From contig CAVXIF010000011.1 of assembly GCA_963761775.1 (NCBI GenBank), positions 930,001 through 994,000 of the forward strand: a DNA stretch of 64,000 nucleotides. Direction: 5' to 3'. The position numbers were made by a program, and so were the translations under genes. Numbering within the stretch: the stretch's first letter is position 1; each line of letters begins with the position of its first letter. This DNA is from Parerythrobacter_A sp963761775. Its GTDB lineage: Bacteria > Pseudomonadota > Alphaproteobacteria > Sphingomonadales > Sphingomonadaceae. The notes under the pieces are model-generated. The model did not search any database and was not told the DNA's origin. It saw nothing but the letters and a program-made list of their open reading frames with translations. Shown here piece after piece: positions 37,040 through 46,415 of the stretch.

Positions 37040-39081
37040 TCAGTCGGCGGCGGCGACCAGTGCAATCCAGGCCGCTTCGTCGATTGTCTCGATCCCCAGC
37101 TTTTCCGCTTTCGCCAGCTTGCTCCCCGCACCCGGTCCGGCGACCAGAAGGTCGGTCTTGCCGCTGATCGCACTGCCCGCCTTTGCACCCAGCCGTTCGG
37201 CCTGCGCCTTGGCTTCGTCGCGACTTACTTGCTCCAGCTTGCCGGTGAAAACGACAATCTTGCCTGCAATGGGGCTGTCGCGGGTTTCGACGATGTAGTC
37301 GGGCGGCGAAACTTGCGAGAGCAGATCATCCCACACCGCGACATTGTGCGGTTCGTGGAAGAAATCGCGCAGGGCACCCAGCACCACGCTGCCCACGCCG
37401 TCGATATTGGTGATCTCGGATGCCGCTTCCTCATCATCCGCCCGCGCAACGGCCTCGCGCAGCATCGGCAAGGTGCGGAAATGCCGCAGCAGATCGCGGG
37501 CCGTAATCGCGCCGACATGGCGAATACCCAGTCCGAACAACAACCGCGCCGCATCGGGCGCGCGCTTTGCCGCGATACTGGCGAGCAGCTTGTCGACCGA
37601 CGTTTCCTTCCAGCCGTCCAGCGCCAGAATATCGTCGCGGCGGTCCTTCAAACGGTAGATATCGGCGGGGCTTTTCAGCCAGCCCAGCGCAAAGAACTGG
37701 TCGATAGTCTTGGCCCCAAGCCCGTCCATGTCCAGTGCTTTGCGGCTGACGAAATGCTTTAGCCGCTCGGTCAGTTGCGCGGGACAAACCAGACCGCCTG
37801 TGCAGCGAACATCGACTTCGCCTTCGCCCGCCACCGCTTCGCTGTTGCAAACCGGGCAATGGTCGGGGAAATCGTAAGCGTCGCGCTTCGCATCGGGGGT
37901 GAGGTTTTCGACCACCTGCGGGATCACATCGCCCGCGCGCTGGACCAGCACGCGGTCGCCGGGTCGCACGCCAAGGCGCGCAATTTCGTCACGGTTGTGC
38001 AGGGTGACATTTGTAACGGTCACGCCGCCGACCAGCACCGGGGCAAGACGACCAACCGGCGTCAGCTTGCCGGTGCGCCCGACCTGGATGTCGATTGCCT
38101 CCAGCGTGGTTTCGGCCCGCTCCGCCGGGAATTTGCGCGCGATGGCCCAGCGCGGTGCCTTTGCCACAAAGCCGAGCCGCCGCTGCCAGTCGAGCCGGTC
38201 CACCTTGTAGACCACGCCGTCTATTTCATAGGGCAATGCGTCGCGTTGTTCGGCAATCCTCTGGTAATGCGAAAGCATCGCGTCCAGCCCCTCGACCCGC
38301 GCCAGCAACGGCGAGACAGGAAAGCCCCACGCCGCGATCTGCGCCAGCACCTCGGCTTGCGTATTGCCTGGAACCGCGCTCGCCTCCCCCCAGCCATGCG
38401 CCCAGAACCGCAGCGGGCGCTTGGCCGTGACGCCCGCATCCTTCTGGCGCAGCGACCCGGCGGCGGCGTTGCGCGGATTGGCGAATAGCTTGTCGCCCGC
38501 CGCCTCCTGCGCCGCATTCAGCGCAGCAAACGCCGCGCGCTCCATGTATATTTCGCCGCGCACCTCGAACACGTCCGGCGCGCCGTCAATTGCCTGCGGC
38601 ACATCGGGGACATGTGCGATGTTCGGTGTCACATCCTCCCCCACCTGCCCGTCGCCGCGCGTTGCGGCGCGCATCAGTCTTGCCACTCTTCGTAACGCAG
38701 CGAGCACGACAGCCCGTCGATCTTGTCCTCTGCGGTAAAGGCAATCGCCTCGTCCTGCGCCAGACTGAGAAACCGCCGCACCCGCGCCACGAACTCGGTG
38801 ATTTCCTCGTCGTTAAACGCATTGTCGAGGCTGAGCATCCGCACTGCGTGGGTAACCTTGCCAAGCGGCGAGGCGGCGACTTCGTTGCCAACGCGTTGCG
38901 ACGGCGAATCTGCTCGCACCAGATTGGGAAACGCCGCCTCCAACTCCGCATTGCGCCGCACCAGCGCATCGTATTCCTGATCGGTAATCTCCGGCGCATC
39001 GTCGGTGTGATACAGCCGGTCATGCTTCGCGATCTGTTTCGCGAGGCGCATGAGTTCGTTGGCGGCGTCTGCTTTGTTCAA
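37040..39081 (-). CDS. ligA: NAD-dependent DNA ligase, one frameshift
   Basis: Seals nicks in DNA replication and repair using NAD. The nucleotidyl lysine is K120 in TAEDKIDGLS. Then come the OB fold, a four-cysteine zinc finger (CPVCNSEAV ... CTGGLVCPAQ), helix-hairpin-helix repeats and a C-terminal BRCT domain (IAGKIVVFTGKLEQVSRDEAK). The frame breaks near 38690, between SLRYEEW and LMRAATRGDGQVGEDV; net two extra bases or one missing. Essential, so a read error is likely. About 680 residues when repaired, the family norm. Downstream of recN in the same direction. Confidence 0.94.
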
Positions 39082-39130
39082 GGTTGTTTTCTCGCCTTCG
39101 CTGGAGAGCCACCAGTACAGCGCGTTACGC

Positions 39131-39219
39131 CACCACCCCCAACCCCCTCCTCTAAAGAGGAGGGGGCTCTGCCTTGTTTCCCCCCCTTCTCTTCAGAGGA
39201 GGGGGCCGGGGGGTGGTGC
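39131..39219. repeat. CCCCCTCCTCT/AGAGGAGGGGG inverted repeats between recN and ligA
   Basis: An inner hairpin CCCCCTCCTCTAAAGAGGAG with GGGG follows CACCACCCCC. A second copy ends in AGAGGAGGGGGCCGGGGGGT, so the whole region can pair end to end. This type of low-complexity palindrome is widespread between alphaproteobacterial genes and may attenuate transcription between recN and ligA. Confidence 0.8.
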
Positions 39220-39234
39220 GCGTCTTTGTGCAAC

Positions 39235-40900
39235 CTAGACACCCTCCAGCAACCGATCCGCCTGCGCCCGTGCTTCGGGCGTAACTTCCGCCCCGCTCAG
39301 CATCCGCGCAATTTCCTCCTGCCGTGCCGCGTCGTCGAGCAACACGACGCCCGTTTTCGTCACCGTGCCCGTCTGCGCCTTGGCGATACGGTAATGCACC
39401 GTGCCACGCGCAGCGACTTGCGGGCTGTGCGTGACCGCCAGCAACTGTCCGCCATCCGCTAGCCGTGCCAGCCGTTCGCCGATGGCGCTCGCCACCGCGC
39501 CGCCGACGCCGCGGTCGATCTCGTCGAAGATCACCGTCGCCGCCCCGCCCTGCTCCGCCAGCGCCACCTTCAGCGCCAGGATGAAGCGCGACAGCTCGCC
39601 GCCGCTGGCGATCTTGCCGAGCGGCGCGAAGTCCGCGCCCGGATTGGTCGCGATCAGGAACTCCACCGCATCCTGCCCGTGCGCGCCCCAGCGATCCTCC
39701 GGCAGCACCGCAATATCGGTGCGGAACCGCGCGGCATCCAGCTTCAGCGGCGCAAGCTCCTTCGCCACCGCCGCGTCCAGCCGCTTCGCCGCCGCAACCC
39801 GTTTCGCATGCAGCTTTTCCGCCGACGCGCGATAAGCCAGCGCCGCCTCCTTCGCCGCATTGCGCAAGCTATCCAGCTCGACCTCGCCGCTCTCGATGGC
39901 GTCCAGCGAAGCGCGCATTTCGCGCATCTTTTCAGGCAGGTCATCGACCTCGCACCGGTGCTTGCGGGCCAGCGCGCGCAATTCGAACAGCCGCGTCTCC
40001 GCATTCTCCAGTGCGGCAGGGTCATGGATCAGCGCATCGGCGGCGGCTTGCAGCTTGTCCTCCGCCTCGCCCGCCTCGATCACCGCGCGATCCAGCGATG
40101 CCAGCGCCTCGGCCAGCAACGGATGCTCCCCGCCGATGCGGTCCAACCTGCGCGCCGCCGACCGCAACAGGGCCAGCGGCGAGTCCGACCCGTCCCAGAC
40201 CACGCGCAACTCCTCCAGATCGCCCGCCAGCTTCTCGCCCTTCTGCATATCGGCGCGCACTGTCGCCAGTTGCGTCTCCTCGCCAGCTTCGGGGGCCAGT
40301 GCATTCAGTTCAGCCAGGTGCGCCAGCAGCAAGTCCTGATCGTCCTTCGCCTGGGCTATGGCATCCTGCGCCTCTGACCAGCGCATCGCGTGCATCGCGC
40401 CACTTCGTCCAAGCCGATGCAATCGTTGCGCTCTCTACGCCGGCATAGCGGTCCAGCAGCATCCGGTGGCCGCGCGGATTGACCAGCCCACGATCGTCAT
40501 GCTGCCCGTGCAGCTCTACCAGCACGCCCGCCATTTCGCGCAGCAGCGCCACGCCGACCGGCTGGTCGTTCACGAACCCCTTGGACCCGCCGTCCGCCTT
40601 CAGCTGGCGGCGGATCAGCAGCGGCTCGCCCGGTTCCGCTTCGATATCGGCATCGTCCAGTATCGTGGCAAGCGCAGCAGGCAGCGTGCCGAACTCGAAC
40701 GCTGCGGTAACGCTGGCCTTGTCCGCGCCCGCGCGCACCAGCCCGCTATCCGCGCGATTGCCCAACACCAGCCCCAGCGCGTCCAGCAGAATGGATTTAC
40801 CCGCTCCGGTCTCGCCCGTCAGCACGCCCAGCCCGCCTGCGAAATCCAGGTCGAGCGCCTCGATCAGCACGATATTACGGATGGAAAGATGGGTCAGCAT
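39235..40900 (-). CDS. recN: DNA repair protein RecN, one frameshift
   Basis: An SMC-like ATPase for double-strand break repair. It begins MLTHLSIRNIVLIEALDLDF; Walker A is GETGAGKS, a coiled coil fills the middle, and the C-terminal part has LGKIASGGELSRFILALKVAL and VIFDEIDRGVGGAVASAIG. Near 40395 an extra A separates WRDARDALV from EAQDAIAQAKDDQDLL. About 555 residues when repaired, as expected. The start at 40900 matches the family, and an ATG four codons upstream is not needed. Between bamD and ligA, a conserved order in this group. Confidence 0.94.
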
Positions 40901-40965
40901 GGTGGCCGCCACCCTCTATCGCATCGCTCCGCGCGCGTCACGCCCGGCGGCGATACGACACAAGC

Positions 40966-41754
40966 CTAAAGCGCAGCCAGCCCCGGTGCCTCGTCCTGCA
41001 CCAGCGCGTAGGCCTTTTCGTACCACTCGCTGCCGGGATAGTTGCTGCCCAGCACGGCGGCATACTTCTTCGCCTCGACCGGAATGCCGAGCGCAAGGCT
41101 CGACTCGGTCAGGCGATACAGCGCTTCGGGCGTATGGCTGGTGGTCTGGAACGTCTCGACCACATTCTGGAACCGGATCTGCGCCGCCAGCCAGCGGCCC
41201 GACCGCTGGTAATAGCGCCCGATTTCCATCTCCTTGCCCGCAAGATGGTCGTTCACGAGATCCAGCTTCAGCCGCGCATCGGAGGCATATTCGCTGGTCG
41301 GGAAACGGCGGTTTACTTCGCGCAGGGCGACCAGCGCCTGCTCGGTAATCTTCTGGTCGCGCGTCACATCGCTGATCTGTTCGTAATAGCTCAGCGCGAT
41401 CAGGTAATAGGCGTAGGGCGCGTCCTTGTTGCCGGGATGGATCGAGAGGAACCGCTGGCTGCTCTGAATCGCCTTGTTGTAATCGCGCGCGGTGTAATAG
41501 GCGAAGGCGCTCATCAACTGCGCACGGCGGGCCCACGGGCTGTAGGGATGCTGGCGCTCCACCTCGTCGAACAGGGCGGCGGCGACGGGCGCATTGCCCT
41601 GATCCAGCCGGCGCTTCGCCTCGCTATACAGCGACTCCACATCGCGCGCGACATAGGCGGTATCGACCGCCCCGCCTCCGCTACTGCCCGCGCAAGCGGA
41701 TAGGGCAAGCGTGGCGGCACATGCGGCGAGCGTGGTCTTGGCGATGCTGTTCAT
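40966..41754 (-). CDS. bamD: Outer membrane protein assembly factor BamD
   Basis: A 262-residue lipoprotein of the BAM complex, which inserts beta-barrel proteins in the outer membrane. The signal ends in the lipobox LALSACAG. TPR units follow, with SLYSEAKRRLDQGNAPVAAALF, ERQHPYSPWARRAQLMSAFAYY and YASDARLKLDLVNDHLAGKEMEIGRYY, typical of BamD. Start at 41754. It is transcribed toward recN. proA begins on the opposite strand 79 bases away. Confidence 0.93.
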   Translation of the reverse strand: MNSIAKTTLAACAATLALSACAGSSGGGAVDTAYVARDVESLYSEAKRRLDQGNAPVAAALFDEVERQHPYSPWARRAQLMSAFAYYTARDYNKAIQSSQRFLSIHPGNKDAPYAYYLIALSYYEQISDVTRDQKITEQALVALREVNRRFPTSEYASDARLKLDLVNDHLAGKEMEIGRYYQRSGRWLAAQIRFQNVVETFQTTSHTPEALYRLTESSLALGIPVEAKKYAAVLGSNYPGSEWYEKAYALVQDEAPGLAAL

Positions 41755-41833
41755 GGCCAACGCTATAGGTCGCGGCGCGCTGAACGCCAAGTGAAGTTGC
41801 ACGAGGCCAGCGTTTGGCCGTAGGTCGCTTGCC

Positions 41834-43099
41834 ATGCCTTCTCCTCCCATCGACCCCGTCGCCCATATTGCCGATCTCGGCACCCGCGCCCGCGCCGCCG
41901 CCCGCCGCCTTGCCACCGCCGATACGGCAAGCAAGGACCGCGCGCTGAATGCCGCCGCCGTTGCCCTGCGCGCCGACAGCGATGCCATTGTCGCCGCCAA
42001 CGCACAGGATGTCGCGGCGCTGGGCGATACTCGCCCCGACAGTTTCATCGACCGCCTGCGCCTTACCCCCGAACGGGTGGAAGCGATGGCGGCGGCGCTG
42101 GAGGCCATCGCCGCGCTGCCCGACCCGGTAGGCCGCACCCTCGCCACGTTCGCGCGGCCCAACGGCCTCAGGATCGAGCGGGTCGCAGTGCCCATCGGCG
42201 TGATTGGCATGGTCTACGAATCCCGCCCCAATGTTGGCGCCGACGCGGGCGCGCTGTGCCTCAAATCCGGCAATGCCGTGATCCTGCGCGGCGGGTCCGA
42301 GAGCCGCCGTTCCACCGCCCGCATCGTCGCCGCCATGCGCGCCGGGCTGGCCGAAGCCGGCCTGCCGGAGGACGCGGTGCAGGCCGTCGCCACCCCGGCG
42401 CGCGAAGCCGTCGCGGCGCTGCTCAAGGCGGACCGCTTCGTCGACCTCGTCATCCCGCGCGGCGGGCGCGGACTGGTCGAGCTGGTGCGCGACACCGCCA
42501 CCGTGCCCACGCTGCTGCACCTCGACGGCAACTGCCACAGCTACGTCCACGCCGCCGCCGACGTGGCGCAGGCCGTCGCCGTCATCCGCGACGCCAAGCT
42601 GCGGCGCACCGGCGTCTGCGGCGCGACCGAGAGCATCGTCGCCGACCGCGCCATCGCCCCCGCTTTGCTCCCCGCGCTTGCCGATGCGCTGGGAGCGGCA
42701 TGCGAGATACGCGGCGATGCGGCGGCCGTCGCCATCGAACCACGCATCGTCCCCGCCGCGCCCGAGGACTGGGACACCGAATATCTCGGCCCCGTCGTCT
42801 CGGTGAAGCTGGTCGACGACCTCGACGAAGCCATCGCCTGGGTCGCCGCCCATTCCAGCGGCCACACCGACGCCATCCTGACGCAGGACGACGCCGCCGC
42901 CCGCCGCTTCATGGCGCAGGTCGACAGCGCCATCGTGATGCACAACGCCAGCACGCAGTTCGCGGACGGCGGAGAGTTCGGCATGGGCGCCGAGATCGGC
43001 ATAGCCACCGGCAAACTCCACGCCCGCGGCCCGGTCGGACTGGAGCAGCTGACGACGATGAAATACCTGGTGCACGGCAGCGGTCAGGTGCGGGGGTAG
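41834..43099 (+). CDS. proA: Glutamate-5-semialdehyde dehydrogenase
   Basis: A 421-residue enzyme reducing gamma-glutamyl phosphate to glutamate semialdehyde for proline synthesis. VPIGVIGMVYESRPNVGADAG is the NADP region and AKLRRTGVCGATES contains the catalytic cysteine. NASTQFADGGEFGMGAEIGIATGKLHARGP closes the family signature. It is divergent from bamD and ends at the left edge of the low-GC defence-type island. Complete. Confidence 0.95.
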   Translation: MPSPPIDPVAHIADLGTRARAAARRLATADTASKDRALNAAAVALRADSDAIVAANAQDVAALGDTRPDSFIDRLRLTPERVEAMAAALEAIAALPDPVGRTLATFARPNGLRIERVAVPIGVIGMVYESRPNVGADAGALCLKSGNAVILRGGSESRRSTARIVAAMRAGLAEAGLPEDAVQAVATPAREAVAALLKADRFVDLVIPRGGRGLVELVRDTATVPTLLHLDGNCHSYVHAAADVAQAVAVIRDAKLRRTGVCGATESIVADRAIAPALLPALADALGAACEIRGDAAAVAIEPRIVPAAPEDWDTEYLGPVVSVKLVDDLDEAIAWVAAHSSGHTDAILTQDDAAARRFMAQVDSAIVMHNASTQFADGGEFGMGAEIGIATGKLHARGPVGLEQLTTMKYLVHGSGQVRG

Positions 43100-43302
43100 A
43101 CGCGGGTTTAGTTGACGTAGTTGATACCGGGAGGCCGGTTTGGCGGGGTGTGAACTTGCAAAGGTGTAGGGGTCGAAAGCGGAGACATGGACCGGGTGTT
43201 ACACTGTCCAGGGCGGAAAGTTTTCCTTCGCGAAATGGCGGGAATGTGCGGGTTTGCGTGACGGGCCGAGTTAGCGAATTGCGATGGTGTAGGAAATGAC
43301 GA
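43100..43302. promoter_or_regulatory. Leader and likely promoter region of the vsr-dcm-GHKL island
   Basis: About 200 bases without a gene, marking the change from high to lower GC. TTGACG near 43111 could serve as a -35 element, and GGAC...GTCC arms (43187-43207) give weak symmetry. AGGAA lies about 10 bases before the vsr ATG. I cannot define an operator or an attachment site here. Confidence 0.4.
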
Positions 43303-43715
43303 ATGGTGGATAACCTCTCGCCAGAAGAGCGCAGTCGCTTGATGTCGCGTGTGCGCGGCAAGGATACCAAACCCGAAATGATCGTGCGTGAATCGCACAC
43401 GGCTTGGGCTACCGCTTTAGACTGCACCGGCGCGATCTTCCCGGCAGCCCCGATTTGGTTTTTCCGGGACGACAGAAGGTTGTATTCGTGCACGGGTGTT
43501 ATTGGCATCGTCACGACTGCAAGAAGGCAACCACGCCCAAAACGAACACGCAATTCTGGCAAAAGAAGTTTGACGCTAACGTGATACGAGACAATAAGAA
43601 CCTAGACGACCTAGATAAACTGGGGTGGAAAACTATGGTCGTATGGCAATGCCAAACAGAAAGGCCGGGGGCAGTTTCGGAGCGGTTGGTCGAGTTTCTG
43701 GGGGGCGAGCAATGA
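43303..43715 (+). CDS. vsr: Very short patch repair endonuclease Vsr, one frameshift
   Basis: Nicks DNA 5' of the T in T:G mismatches left by deamination of 5-methylcytosine. Restoring one A missing near 43388 gives a 136-residue protein in which the E. coli Vsr key positions fall at the same numbers: catalytic D51, H64 and H69, and zinc ligands C66, H71, C73 and C117 (GSPDLVF, VHGCYWHRHDC, WQC). The opening LSPEERSRLMSRVRGKDTKPE is typical. It overlaps the methyltransferase start (ATGA), so it should protect the same recognition sequence. The family also includes restriction nucleases, so a restriction role is an alternative. GC is lower than in the flanks. Confidence 0.9.
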
Positions 43716-44743
43716 CGGTAAAACCAGAAGTAGTCGATCTATTCTGCGGCGTGGGAGCGCTAAGTCACGGTCTCAAACTAGCGGGCTGTGATATTTTGGC
43801 AGGCTACGACACCGATGCGCGTTGCAAATACGCCTTCGAAACGAACAACGGCGGTAAGTTCGTCGAGCGTAATGTCGGGGAAATGTCGGCGCAGGAAATC
43901 GTAGTGCACTATTCCGGCGATGCCCCCACAGTTCTCGCAGGATGCGCCCCTTGCCAACCGTTCTCGACTTACAAACATCGCTACGCGGAAGATTTGCAGT
44001 GGGAGCTAGTCACGAAATTTGCCGAACTCGCCGCCGAGGTCCAACCCGATTTCATCACGATGGAAAACGTGCCCTCCTTGCTGCGCTACAAGGGTGGTGA
44101 TGTTTTCAGAGATTTCAAAGCGATCCTGAATGAAGCTGGATATCCGGTGCGCAAAACGATTGCGAAGTGCGAATTGTTCGGAGTTCCACAAAAGAGGCGG
44201 CGGCTGGTGGTCGTCGCAGCTCACAAACGAAGGGTTGGCCCTCTTGTGGCGGCTGAGAGCGTTGGTCTTACGGTCAAGAACGCTATATCCACGCTCCCGC
44301 CTATCGATGCTGGCGAAACCCACCCGGAAGACTCTCTTCACACGGCGTCAGCACTTTCTGATTTGAACATGCGACGAATAAAGGCAGCCAAGCCCGGTGG
44401 CACGTGGCGTGATTGGCCAGATGAATTGGTAGCCGCGTGTCATCGCAAAGTAAGCGGGAAGACATATCCCGGCGTGTATGCTCGTATGGATTGGGATTCT
44501 CCCTCACCAACCATGACCACGCAATGCTTTGGCTTTGGAAATGGTCGCTTTGGCCATCCGGAGCAGCATCGTGCGATCAGTCTTCGCGAAGCTGCGATAC
44601 TTCAGTCGTTCCCGCGAGAATATCGCTTTTTACCAGACGGTGAGAAGCCGAAAATGAAAGAAGTCGGCCGCTGGATCGGAAACGCCGTCCCCGTTGAACT
44701 AGGTCGAGCTATTGGGACCAGCATAATACAGGCGATGAGGTAA
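43712..44743 (+). CDS. dcm: DNA cytosine-5 methyltransferase
   Basis: A 343-residue enzyme that methylates cytosine at C5. Motif I is VVDLFCGVGALSHGL, motif IV GCAPCQPFS with nucleophile C81, motif VI ENV at 118-120, motif VIII QKRRRLVVVA at 160-169 and motif X GNAVPVELGRAIG from 323. The target-recognition region (about 210-290) is short, and the recognised site cannot be told from it. It is coupled to vsr upstream by ATGA, and the GHKL gene starts 2 bases after its stop, so all three form one operon. GC is lower than in the flanking core genes. Confidence 0.93.
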   Translation: MTVKPEVVDLFCGVGALSHGLKLAGCDILAGYDTDARCKYAFETNNGGKFVERNVGEMSAQEIVVHYSGDAPTVLAGCAPCQPFSTYKHRYAEDLQWELVTKFAELAAEVQPDFITMENVPSLLRYKGGDVFRDFKAILNEAGYPVRKTIAKCELFGVPQKRRRLVVVAAHKRRVGPLVAAESVGLTVKNAISTLPPIDAGETHPEDSLHTASALSDLNMRRIKAAKPGGTWRDWPDELVAACHRKVSGKTYPGVYARMDWDSPSPTMTTQCFGFGNGRFGHPEQHRAISLREAAILQSFPREYRFLPDGEKPKMKEVGRWIGNAVPVELGRAIGTSIIQAMR

Positions 44744-44745
44744 AG

Positions 44746-46407
44746 ATGGCAGTCGAAGAAGCCAGCGAGTTCAATTTTGCGATATCTCTAAGCGTTCTTA
44801 ATCACCTGGGGCGGAATTTATACCGAAATTTTATCACCGTACTTGGTGAGGCGATCTCCAACTCGTGGGATGCGGATGCGAAGAACGTATGGATTTCCTT
44901 TGATAAGGATAAAAATTCGTTTTATGTGAAAGATGATGGCAAGGGCATGGATGCTGTCGATTTCCAAACCAAATTCTTAAAGATCGGATATTCGAAAAGA
45001 AAAGAACTAGGATCAGAATCTGATTCCGGACGCCCGTTTATTGGTGCAAAAGGTATAGGTAAGCTAGCCTTACTATCGTGCGCAGAGCGAATTACTATTT
45101 TTACTCGTAAAGAGGCCAGCGCCGCTTATGTAGGTGGCGTGATCGACAATAGCGGATTGGACGAGGCGATTACCGGCGATCTTGAGCCTGGCCAGTATCA
45201 ACTTGAACAACCAGACGCAGATATTCTCGAAGGAAAAGGAGTTGAGCACGAGACCGGAACAATTATCGTATTTGAAGGTGCAGACCGCATACTGCGAACG
45301 TCAGAAGAGCAGATTCGAAAACTCCTCGCACTTTCGTTTCATTTCTCTCTTTTAGACGAAGCCTTTACGATCCATGTTAATGAAAAACCGATCAGCCTAG
45401 ATGATTTGGAAGCGCTAACCTCAAAGACCGAATTCGTCTGGAAAATAGATAGCTATGATGGAAAGTTCGAAAATGCGTTTTCTAATCTTAAGGAGCAGGT
45501 TGACGCGCCGAAATCGGATCTGGAAGTTACTGGGTTTATTGCAACCGTTGAGAAACCAAGTAATTTAAATGTCCGCGGAAAAGGCGAGCGCGCCACAGTT
45601 GACCTGTTCGTTAATGGACGATTGCGCGAAAAGAATATCTTAAGCCACCTCCCTTCCCAGAGAATTGTCGAAAGCTACGTATATGGGCAGATCCATTTTA
45701 ACTCCATGGACGGAGATGGCGATTTGCCATTTACAAGTAGTCGAGAAGGTGTCGTAGCCGATAACGACAACTTTGTTGCCCTAATAGAATACCTCAAGCT
45801 TACACTTTTTCCAAAGGTCATCGACGAGTGGGATCAGCTCCGCATAAAATACAGGCAGTCCGGAGATGACGAAAATAAGCGCAAGAGCGTCAAGGATAGA
45901 AAGGCCGCCGAGTTAGCAGGTGCGGCAAAGAAAGATTTTAGACTGAAAAAAACTGACGCCAACTCAGACATAGTAGAACAATGGCTAGACGATCTTGAAC
46001 CCGATGCCGAGTTCAACCTCTCTTCATACGCAGATTGCTTTCTTTCCGAGAACCTCATCAGAAAATACGTCGGGCATAAAGCAATTGAGCCCATTGCTGG
46101 GATCAAGAAGAATATTGAAGGTTTCCGCGAAACTGAGGACAAAAGAAAACAAGAAGCAAATATCAGCTTCGATATAAGAAGAGATAATGACGACCTAAGC
46201 TACCTTGGAATGGACGATCTTGCCTTCACTGCTGAGGGCTCAAAAGATAAATCGAAACAATCTCTTTGGCTTGATGCGGTCAACTTTAAGCCAGTCAGAA
46301 ACGCAGTCGGCCATACCGGTGTTCTGACCGATAACTCTAAATCTCATTTGAAACTCGTATTAGAAAATGTGAAAGGCCGACTTAGAGAACTGCTAAAAAA
46401 TTCTTGA
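44746..46407 (+). CDS. GHKL ATPase, MORC-like, of a restriction-modification-type operon
   Basis: A 553-residue protein. The N-terminal GHKL fold has the Mg-binding E35-x-x-x-N39 in GEAISNSWDAD, the DDGKGMD box at 63-69 and the ATP-lid GAKGIGKLALL at 100-110. This pattern fits the Hsp90/MutL/MORC ATPases, and prokaryotic MORC-like proteins are known beside DNA methyltransferases in restriction-modification loci. The middle (about 180-390) resembles an S5/transducer region (GERATVDLFVNGRLREKNIL). The C-terminal ~170 residues are lysine-rich and helical and end with FKPVRNAVGHTGVLTD, an R518-x4-H523 motif like HEPN nucleases. GC here is about 43% by a sample count. Likely an effector or DNA-remodelling subunit; activity unproven. 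Confidence 0.8.
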   Translation: MAVEEASEFNFAISLSVLNHLGRNLYRNFITVLGEAISNSWDADAKNVWISFDKDKNSFYVKDDGKGMDAVDFQTKFLKIGYSKRKELGSESDSGRPFIGAKGIGKLALLSCAERITIFTRKEASAAYVGGVIDNSGLDEAITGDLEPGQYQLEQPDADILEGKGVEHETGTIIVFEGADRILRTSEEQIRKLLALSFHFSLLDEAFTIHVNEKPISLDDLEALTSKTEFVWKIDSYDGKFENAFSNLKEQVDAPKSDLEVTGFIATVEKPSNLNVRGKGERATVDLFVNGRLREKNILSHLPSQRIVESYVYGQIHFNSMDGDGDLPFTSSREGVVADNDNFVALIEYLKLTLFPKVIDEWDQLRIKYRQSGDDENKRKSVKDRKAAELAGAAKKDFRLKKTDANSDIVEQWLDDLEPDAEFNLSSYADCFLSENLIRKYVGHKAIEPIAGIKKNIEGFRETEDKRKQEANISFDIRRDNDDLSYLGMDDLAFTAEGSKDKSKQSLWLDAVNFKPVRNAVGHTGVLTDNSKSHLKLVLENVKGRLRELLKNS

Positions 46408-46415
46408 AGATGAGA

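Noticed and set aside
43100..43302. A phage-type attachment site or integrase remnant at the left edge of the vsr island
   Set aside because: No tRNA end, no direct repeat shared with the right edge and no integrase sequence could be seen.
43303..43715. vsr as a true pseudogene
   Set aside because: One missing A restores every catalytic and zinc-binding residue at the E. coli numbering, and similar indels are scattered through essential genes here.
44746..46407. The GHKL protein as a MutL, HtpG or sensor histidine kinase
   Set aside because: It lacks a MutL C-terminal domain, the Hsp90 middle and C-terminal signatures and any histidine kinase phospho-acceptor domain. Operon context fits a MORC-like protein better.
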